NCBI GenBank assembly: GCA_016584305.1
Contig: JACEEZ010001661.1
Span: 273,815 to 337,814, forward strand
Source: Chionoecetes opilio
Lineage: Eukaryota > Arthropoda > Malacostraca > Decapoda > Majidae
Reading direction: 5' to 3'
Length of the DNA stretch: 64,000 nucleotides
In this document: piece by piece, positions 56,326 to 64,000 of the stretch
Numbering within the stretch: position 1 is the first letter of the stretch
How the letters are laid out: each line of letters begins with the position of its first letter
Notes under the pieces: generated by a model
Told to the model about the DNA's origin: nothing
What the model saw: the letters and a program-made list of their open reading frames with translations, nothing else
Database searches by the model: none
Program-made: the position numbers and the translations under genes

Positions 56326-57351
56326 TCAAAAGTGGATCTTCACGTGCCTGGCAATATCACTCTTTGTCTTGAAACACTTGCCACAAACATCACACTTGAA
56401 CTCCCTCAAGCCACTGTGTGTCAGGGTGTGTCGGGTGAGGTGAGACTTCTGAGTAAATCTTTGCCCACACTCCAGACATTCATGATCCTTGTCACCACTG
56501 CGTGTACTCAGGTTGTACAAGTGCTTCATGTGAATCTTCACGTGCCTGGCAATACCACTCTTTGTCTTGAAACACTTGCCACAAACATCACATTTGAACT
56601 CCCTCAAGCCAGTGTGTCTAAAGGTGTGTGTGGTGAGTTTTGAATAGGTAGTAAATCTTTGCCCACACTCCAGGCATTGATATTTCTTAACACCACTGTG
56701 TGTCAGGGAGTGTTCGGTGAGGTTAGACTTATGAGTAAATCTTTTCCCACACTCCAGACATTCATGATTTTTAACACCACTGTGTGTCAGGGAGTGTTCG
56801 GTGAGGTTAGACTTCTGAGTAAATCTTTTCCCACACTCCAGACATTCATGATTTTTAACACCACTGTGTGTCAGGGAGTGTTCGGTGAGGTTAGACTTCT
56901 GAGTAAATCTTTTCCCACACTCCAGACATTCATGATTTTTAACACCACTGTGTGTCAGGGTGTGTGTGGTGAGGCTAGACTTCTGAGTAAATCTTTTCCC
57001 ACACTCCAGACATTCATGATTCTTAACACCACTGTGTGTCAGTGTGTGTTGGGTGAGGTTAGACTTTAGAGTACATTTTTTCCCACACTCCAGACATTCA
57101 TGATCCTTGACGCCACTGTGTGTCAGGAAATGTCTCTTAAGCAGACTCTTGCATCTGAATGATTTACTACATTGTGAGCAACAAAACTGCCTCTCTCCTT
57201 CTTGGCCTGACTGCCTGCCCCAGGTGATTCTTGCCATCCCTCCTGTCCCTCCCCACAGCTGAGGAAAGACTGCTGCTGCTGCTCCCGGCACTGGTGGTGC
57301 TGCTGCCTCCTGCCACAGCCTCCAGCGCGCAATACTCGCGGCAGCACACAT
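56326..57351 (-). CDS. C2H2 zinc-finger protein, 10 fingers, 341 aa
   Basis: A predicted nuclear DNA-binding protein. It starts MCAAASIA like its paralogues, but residues 9-50 are in a different frame (RWRLWQEAAA...). One base is missing near 57329 and the frame is restored just before SGQEGERQ, so the leader is lost while the fingers stay open. Fingers 1-8 end in an FKCDVC finger; the spacer MKHLYNLSTRSGDKD and fingers 9-10 follow. Finger 2 has CTL instead of FTL at the hydrophobic core position. Contact residues -1/3/6 for fingers 2-10: LNQ, QST, QNE, QNE, HNE, TKT, TGR, QHR, TDR. The altered leader may be a real compensated frameshift or sequencing error. Confidence 0.85.
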   Translation of the reverse strand: MCAAASIARWRLWQEAAAPPVPGAAAAVFPQLWGGTGGMARITWGRQSGQEGERQFCCSQCSKSFRCKSLLKRHFLTHSGVKDHECLECGKKCTLKSNLTQHTLTHSGVKNHECLECGKRFTQKSSLTTHTLTHSGVKNHECLECGKRFTQKSNLTEHSLTHSGVKNHECLECGKRFTQKSNLTEHSLTHSGVKNHECLECGKRFTHKSNLTEHSLTHSGVKKYQCLECGQRFTTYSKLTTHTFRHTGLREFKCDVCGKCFKTKSGIARHVKIHMKHLYNLSTRSGDKDHECLECGQRFTQKSHLTRHTLTHSGLREFKCDVCGKCFKTKSDIARHVKIHF

Positions 57352-57414
57352 GGCGCCGGTCCTGCGGGAAGCTTTAGGGATGCCGGCGCGAGATCCTTAG
57401 TGTGCAGCAGAACA

Positions 57415-57945
57415 CCCAGCTGGGACTGTGACCTCACCACCTGAAACAGTGGTCACAGTCGGACACATTGAGCCAGTTTGGGACTGTGACCTCACCACCT
57501 GCAACAGTGGTCACAGTCAGGACACAGAGAACCAGCTGGGACTGTTGACCTCAGCACTTGCAACAGTGGTCACAGTCAGGACACAGAGAGCCAGCTGGGA
57601 CTGTTGACCTCAGCACTTGCAACAGTGGTCACAGTCAGGACACAGAGATCCAGCTGGGACTGTGACCTCACCACCTGCAGCAGTGGTCACAATCAGTACA
57701 CAGAGATCCAGCTGGGACTGTGACCTCACCACCTGCAGCAGTGGTCACAATCAGTACACTGAGAACCAGCTGGGACTGTGACCTCACCACCTGCAGCAGT
57801 GGTCACAATCAGTACACAGAGAGCCAGCTGGGACTGTGACCTCAGCACCTGCAACAGTGGTCACAGTCAGGACACAGAGAGCCAACTGGGACTGTGACCT
57901 CAGCACCTGCAGCAGTGGTCACAGTCAGGACACAGAGAGCCACGC
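57415..57945 (-). repeat. 58-bp hairpin repeat, about 9 copies, upstream of ZNF
   Basis: Same unit as 47205-47715 with more variation: some units have CTGTTGACC or CTGCAGCAGTGG with AATCAGTACAC. Confidence 0.9.
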
Positions 57946-58141
57946 GCTGCCTTCACACTGTACACACACCCTGCCTCCAGCCACACACACACACACACAC
58001 ACACACTCCTACAACACAGCCTCGCCATTCACCAGTAGCATTACATTATTACTCATCCAAATATCCCATTCCAATAATGTGACCTTGTTTGTACGGCCGC
58101 TGCCACATACCCTGACCCCACGTGAATAAAGAACAGACCCT
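57946..58141. other. CA microsatellite and unit flank
   Basis: Short CA run at 57985-58006. CTTGTTTGTACGGCCGCT resembles sequence near 29478. No gene. Confidence 0.5.
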
Positions 58142-58640
58142 ATTATTTTACACTAGGACCAGAATTGCCTACACAATTGGGCGTGTGGTTTCTGTTTACA
58201 TTATTGGATTCTAGGAAACATTCTCTATGAACTTCCGTCGCAAATCATTACTTTTGGAGATAATGACATGTTGTTTATAGGGAGACGAGAGACAAGTGTT
58301 TACGTCCGCCACACTCTTCTTCCTCTTGTGACCTGCATCGCCTCTGTTCTTCCCTTGCCGCGGAAAACTTTTTTAAATGCAGATTTTGGGTTTAGTTAGG
58401 AGGTTAAAGCGTGGGGAAAAGGTTAGGTTTAGGTTTAGGTTAGTGAGTCTAAAGGTGGGGTTAGGTTAGTGTAATTTTCATATCTCCTATACACTCCCTT
58501 TCCCCTTAAAAACATCTTTTATCTCCAAAGTAGTGATTTTTGACGGAAGCTCACAGAGATGTTTCCTAGAATCCAATAAGGTAACAGAAACAAACTCCCA
58601 ATTGTGTAGGCAATTTCGGTCCTAGTGTAAAAATAATACC
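58142..58640. repeat. foldback repeat, TATTATTTTACACTAGGACC arms
   Basis: Arms about 58142-58262 and 58520-58640 are inverted. Middle orientation is opposite to 47886-48400. The middle includes short GGTTTAGG-type arrays near 58420. Confidence 0.8.
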
Positions 58641-58913
58641 CTAAACTTTATTGACTTAGATCGCCGAGGCAAGAGGGACGGCAGGCGTGTTCCTAGGGTG
58701 TCTGCGTCTAAAGATACGGCAATGCCACTAGCCGTATTTCTTGTTTTGGGTATAGATAACGGCGCCTGATTCATAGCGTGATAAGACGATCAGGCAGCTC
58801 TAACAGGGTGGTTTTGGCGTACACGTGGTAGTTAGCGGGCATACAAACACAAAACACACACACACTAAATAATGATATACAGAAATACGGGTTCTAATCA
58901 TGGGCTGCAGTCA

Positions 58914-59110
58914 GTTTTGTACACAAATTGTTTCGTACACCAAAAAATTTTTACGTATCTATATGAAACCATAGTCGTTTCGTACACTCAGCTCAGAGTT
59001 GAACTTGACTACTAGAGTTACGAAACGACACCGGATATGTACGAAAACACTCAAAATCATGTACGAAACAAATAAAAAAAACCTGGGTACGAAACAATCG
59101 TGTACGAAAC
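58914..59110. mobile_element. TTTCGTAC foldback element (unit 5)
   Basis: Uninterrupted copy. It gives an empty-site comparison for the 6.2-kb insertion in unit 4. Confidence 0.7.
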
Positions 59111-59470
59111 TCCCGTCACCGTAATCATACCCAGTTGTCTTTCCTCCTCGTCCCTAAAAACCACCCAATTTAAACCGTTCATTTGACCTGTTTTAAAACC
59201 TGTTCCCAGCCTCTCATTCACCCCCAACCAACACACACACCCTTACTCACCCTTTATTTCACCCTGGGACGTCGCACGGGGTGAGTCATTCGAGGTTAAA
59301 CTGAGATAACTGATGCGAGAGAGGAACCACGTGTTTTCCAAGCCTCGATGTCACAAACCACGCAGGGTTGCCAGATACTCCATTAAATGACCCCAATGAT
59401 CAAATACTCGCAAATATTACCCCACATTATAGGATTTATTGATTGATTCATCTTATATTACTATTACTAC
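59111..59470. repeat. unit-end flank, copy of 55091-55455
   Basis: Same order and orientation as in unit 4, including CCTCGATGTCA and GTTGCCAGATACTCCATTAA. Confidence 0.75.
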
Positions 59471-59540
59471 TACTTAGGGATGTGCACGGTATTATGTTTT
59501 TTTTTTTTTTTTTTTTTTTTTTCTCGAAACAGACTCCTGC

Positions 59541-61309
59541 CAGGGCAGAGAGCTCGAAAGAGTTTACGGGCCCGTAAGTACTCCCCTAAGGGACTTTTAC
59601 CTCGTAGCGCCTCTAAGGGAGATGCTAAAACCCATTTTTTCACTTGCTACGGGGACCGCGAGGCTAAGGGTGGTCGGGAGCACCCTTAACTCCCTAAGGG
59701 AGTGAAATTTGAAGCGGCTAGACGTCAACAAACAATAAATTACAAGTTGTATCACTATACTTTATGTTTATTGTGTATTATAGAGCCATTTCATGCTTGC
59801 CTGTTTGAAATGTGATGTGTTTATTTGCTTCATTGACTCCATATATATCATATTTAACATACAATACCTATAGTACTTGTAATAAATTCATATCAGGGCA
59901 AACCTATATATTAAATATATATATCGGTCGACTTCTTGAATCAAAACGTTTAGTTCATCATACAAGTTTGGCAGCTATAATGATGCGGTGGTGGTGGTGG
60001 TGGTATCAAATGTCTGACGTACTAGTACACACGCACGTACACACACAAGCAAGGATATTATAAAGTTATACTATCCTGGCACACAAGTGTCACGTGTGTC
60101 ACAGTGAGGCGTTAGCCCCCCCCCGTGTCTTGTCTGACCTAAAGAGCGAACGCGCAGTTCTTGTCCACTATAACAGAGTACCGCCAGGGCCACGGATACG
60201 GCATACGTACGGCGCTGGCCAGCAGTGGTCTATAGATACTATTTTCGGGCACGCGAGACTCGAACCTATGATCAGCGCATCAAGGTATACCCTGGGTACG
60301 TCTCTGTAGTAATCAGTGGGAGAATATTACGCTGAAAGGCTAATGTGGCAGCTGTATTATCGTAACATTCTGGCGATAGAGCTAAAATCGGCCCTATTTC
60401 GGAAATCAGCCAATCTTAGCTCAACACCGGCAAACATAGTGTTTAGGTTAAGTTATGTTTACGTCTGGTTTAGGTTAGGTAAGGTTTATGATAGGTTTGT
60501 GTTAAGTGTTGTAGAGTTATTTAGGTTAAATAAGCGTCCGCGGGACGATTTCTCGAAAGAGGCCGATTTTAGCATAACAGCGGCATTTGAAGTCTCTTTA
60601 AATTTATTTATCGGGCTCCCTGACAGCTGAGAGCATGATGATTGGCTAGATAAGGCCGCGTCATGAAGGGCGCTGCTCTGTGATTGGTTAGCAGAATTTT
60701 CCCACACATATCCCTAGAATATCCCTATATTCCCCACCCAGAGGCCACCGATAACCGTACGGGAGTGACGGCTCGGTACGAGCATCTCCCTCAGCCCACC
60801 CTCGTAAGGTTATTGTAGCCATACACTCGTAAGTTGTCCCTTACGAGGGATTTTCGAGCATCCCTGCCCAGACTAATAGCACCAAGACCAATAACAAATA
60901 TCGGCTTCAACACTTTTTTTTGCCAGTCTGCTGCAAGTCTGTGTCCTGTCGCCCGAAAGGCTATTGTTTACTATCTGTCATCGCGCGAAGAAAAACGTGA
61001 GAAGCAAAATGCGCAACAGTTATACTTGCAGATACAAAGCATAAAACAACGCTGAAACAGGGTAGATTATAGAGTCATGATATAAACTACTGTGTAACAT
61101 CTTCAGTGGCACATAAAAATCAGTAGTAATGCTATAATTCGTAATATTTGGCGCCTGGCGACTTCACTGCAGGTGGCGACTTCACTGTTATCTACGGTAC
61201 ATAGCAAGGGAGAAAACGGTTTGAGCATGACCCGTAGGGGTGCTACGAGGTAAAAGCACCTTAGGGTATTACTTACGGGCCCGTAACTCCTTCGAGCATC
61301 TGGGCCCTG
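59541..61309. mobile_element. 1.77-kb inverted-repeat element, CAGGGC ends
   Basis: Left arm from CAGGGCAGAGAGCTCGAAAG through TTACGGGCCCGTAAGTA to TTTTACCTCGTAGC. The right arm is its reverse complement, ending 61309; arms are about 85 bp. The interior contains further end-like blocks (60765-60870, with GAGGGATTTTCGAGCATCCC) and the partial MITE at 60895-61198. No transposase is recognised and no clear target duplication is seen. Confidence 0.6.
60895..61198 (-). repeat. partial MITE, CCGTAGATAA family
   Basis: Reverse complement of roughly the first 260 bp of the element at 35799-36453, ending GTTATCTACGGTA. The other end is absent. Confidence 0.75.
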
Positions 61310-61737
61310 GTATATGCGTGCTTTTACCGAATAAGTTCAGTATATGCGTTGTACGGTTCTGATTGTTTTTAATTGCCCTGTATTCGTGTAGTATTTGTGA
61401 TGGCTGCATGTATGTAAGTATACGAACTTTCGTCAGATGTAACGGACAAAGTTCACGATACACGGAATTATGTAGTCGGAAATAGGGAACTTTCACCTAA
61501 TATAACGACCACAATTTGTTATATGCGAAAAGTTCGGATCACTCGGATAATTATAACCTCGCATCCTTCCCCCAATTTGTTCGTCAAAGCGAGAGTACAT
61601 CATTTACACCATTAATTATATGTCAACATAAAAATCAGGTACACCAAAAAATAGCCATTAATCCTTCTTTCATAAACATACTAATTTAACCAAAATATAC
61701 AGAAATACACCATATATAAATATATATATATATGGTA

Positions 61738-62296
61738 AATCTTAAGAACAAGGGCTCCACCCCCTATCTTCTTCTTCTTATAGGCAACAAGCTTGGGGAC
61801 ATGGTGGAAACTGGGGTTTTTGGGTGGGGGAGCACACACATAAGGGAAATATGGCCCAACACAAAAAAATCCCTAAACTAGGGAAATTTCCCTAGTTCAT
61901 ATACTTTATCGGGGCCATATTTCCCTTATATGTGTGCTCCCCCACCCAAAAACTCCGGTTTCCACCATGTCCCCAAGCTTGTTGTCTATAAGAAGAAGAA
62001 GAAGAAGATAGGAGGTTGAGCCTTTATTCTAAAGATGACAAAACTCTACAGACCTAACCTAGCACCCCCCCTCGAGCCCATCGGGCTGTGCACTAACCTA
62101 ACCTAACCTGACCTGACCTAACCTAACCCTACTGGACTTAGTTTTTCTCAAGAACCTGAAATTTAATATCGGCCATGTAGGCATAGTAAGGATCGGCACT
62201 CATTAAAATCTAAACAGATGTGTTAAGGACAGTAAGTATAACACATAGAGCCAACATTTGGGTCAGCTTACCGTGGAGCCCTTGTTCTTAAGATTT
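61738..62296. mobile_element. 559-bp foldback element, AAATCTTAAGAACAAGGGCT ends
   Basis: Outer 24-bp inverted ends at 61738 and 62296. Near the left end an inner hairpin of about 110-bp arms (61745-61855 with 61910-62025) contains CACATGGTGGAAAC-like and GGGGGAGCACACA sequence. A CCTAA run is at 62095-62130. No coding capacity. Confidence 0.8.
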
Positions 62297-64000
62297 TCCC
62301 TCAACGCAATGCTAGTCATTTCCACAATACCTATCAGCACCTCTACCTACACATTAATATTGTTCATGTCCGTCAACAGTAATGTAATGCATACTTAAGA
62401 TATCTTGCAATGTTTTGTGGTGGAATTCGGATGATGGTGAAGGTTTATGGTACTCTCGTCTCCGTCGGCGAGAGTTCCAACATTTTCACGTTCTCAACAA
62501 GTGTGAGAGATCTCTAAGAATAAAAATTGGAGCATAATGAATCAGCGAAAACGTTTCCGGTCTGGTTTTGATTGCATAATTAATAAAATTAGAAAAACAA
62601 CGTCTGGTGTTATGGTTAAGACTAGAGAGTTATTTCACCAGACGATCGACGTTCTCCTATCACCATGTCATTCCATTTTAGCTCTATTAGTGTGGTCCGA
62701 AATTTAAGCCCTGCTATAAATGTACAAATCAGGCTAATTTGTGCCATATTATCAGCGAAATTCAGCAAAAACTACTACGTCGCAGCTAGGCCCTATCGTC
62801 AGCCTGATAAGACATGATCATTCTTTCACCAGTTTTAAAGTTGTCCTGTCGTGTCATTAACCTTGTATATTCTTGTTCGTGGTCTTAAGGTAAGTGCATG
62901 CAAAACCTTATTTCTTACACTTTTATAGAAAAATTGGTTTGATGTTTCATTTAAATGTTGAAATATGTTTGCTAACAAACCTTGAAATTACTAAGTATAT
63001 TCTATTATAGAGATATTCTATAGAACCTCCGTTACCTCTCCCAAACCAAGTTGATCCCTGCATTGGGTTATTAAATTGACAAAATAGTTACCGTTCACTT
63101 CGTGACTTCTCAGTCAGATTCGTTTTCTTTCATGACTTCACAATCATGCTACGCAGCTTCGCTTGAATCACTTTGTAATGCCCGGAGATTCGGAAGAGAC
63201 AGGATGGAAATTCCTATCATACAATTCCCGGGTTATGTATTTAAGAAGGAAAAAGGTTTCAATAATCATATGTTGTTCTGGGGCAAGTTGTCACCTAGAC
63301 CCAGCATAGGGAGGAACAGGTTATTCTTATTATACTAAGGTCAATCAAACTTTTTGTTCGCCTAATATTTATCTTTCTATCTTTTTTTCTTTCTATCTCC
63401 CACTTCTATCCCCCCCATCCCCCACTCCCTCCCCCATACACTCCGGATACGAGTCAAAATGCGTGGGACATTTATTTCGCGATCATCGGTGACTATAGAT
63501 TCAAAAACTTTCATCCTCTCCTCACCCTCCTGTCAGATCAAGGAACACTCTTAGATTCTTAATGTCCTTCAAAATAGACACAATAGTGACAGATCACGTT
63601 CATAAATGGATGAGTTAGTAGAGTTATTCGCTAAATTAAAAGTCTACCAAATTTCTATTCCGACTCCAATACCTCGTCGCTCTGAAACACATGTTCGTAG
63701 GCTGCACAAAAAGGGAGAACATCTTTCCCTGGATATTAGAGTAAACATATTAAATTCTTCTATATCAAAGTAAAAGAAACTGCATTATAGGCAGCCATTT
63801 TATATGCATACTTGTTTCGTTTGCTAATTAGAGTCCTTCGAGGTCTTATACTCTCTTCAGTGGAAGCCTTCGTAAGGGTCCGAACAATTCCCTTTTTCCG
63901 CTACTCATCCCAACCTCGCCTTGGTTACCGCGAGGAGTTTAGTCGTCTCCCACTCCTTTCAAGGTAAGACATGCGGTACCTCGCTCCTATTCCCCCCCCC
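62297..64000. other. 1.7 kb without recognised feature
   Basis: AT-rich sequence with frames up to 78 codons and no known motif. No repeats shared with the rest of the window were noticed. It may be outside the ZNF repeat locus. Confidence 0.5.

Larger units (their letters stand above)
55456..59470 (-). repeat. ZNF unit 5, shortest unit
   Basis: About 4 kb with intact ZNF, 58-bp repeats, both foldbacks, and no expanded minisatellite downstream of the ZNF (only a short ACACAGGACACAC cluster at 56180-56285). Confidence 0.65.

Noticed and set aside
63102..63338. 78-codon frame as a small gene
   Set aside because: No recognised motif, no paralogue in the window and no supporting signals.

Overview
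This window looks like nuclear DNA of an arthropod, most likely a decapod crustacean. The evidence is short CCTAA-type (TTAGG-related) runs near 48095 and 62095, very dense AC, CT, ACT and ATT microsatellites, tRNA-headed SINE pieces, LINEs, many foldback elements, and no bacterial-style operons. The species call is inference; no single marker fixes it.

The backbone is a family of long repeat units, each built around an apparently intronless C2H2 zinc-finger (ZNF) gene. Three units run on the + strand: unit 1 about 1.8-10.3 kb, unit 2 about 10.3-17.6 kb, unit 3 about 17.6-22.3 kb. Two run on the - strand: unit 4 about 42.9-55.4 kb and unit 5 about 55.5-59.5 kb. The two groups converge, and a piece of flanking sequence is repeated in inverted orientation at 29.54-29.84 and 42.31-42.53 kb. 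Three ZNF genes are open: 12045-13127 (+, 11 fingers), 45766-47133 (-, 14 fingers) and 56326-57351 (-, 10 fingers). Two are broken by many small indels (3059-4896 and 19414-20966). Fingers within an array are nearly identical except at helix positions -1, 3 and 6, the DNA base-contact positions. Each gene has 58-bp hairpin-forming repeats upstream. Downstream, each has a different minisatellite grown from similar GTGTGG-rich 3' sequence (17 bp, 93-94 bp or 51 bp), followed in several copies by a poly(A) signal.

Mobile elements are layered on this. A 5'-truncated RNase H-bearing LINE (7.75-9.85 kb) sits in unit 1, and unit 2 preserves the matching empty site. A 6.2-kb terminal-inverted-repeat element (48699-54923, 8-bp target duplication) splits a foldback repeat in unit 4. 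Inside it lies a second inverted-repeat pair around a DDE-like ORF, and that ORF is split by a 2.1-kb pogo-like element flanked by TA. The central 29-42 kb holds a 20-bp minisatellite of about 88 copies, a LINE 3' end whose C-terminal codons have become a 33-bp minisatellite, a larger LINE reverse-transcriptase piece, several MITEs, a near-perfect hairpin and a degenerate 40-bp array. The right end (59.5-64 kb) holds two more inverted-repeat elements and otherwise nothing recognisable.

Sequence quality is uneven. Around 3.7-6, 14.9-22, 24-28.5, 38-40.4 and 52.5-54.8 kb there are many single-base indels and distorted homopolymers, and one N lies at 38022. Some apparent frameshifts may therefore be uncorrected long-read errors.
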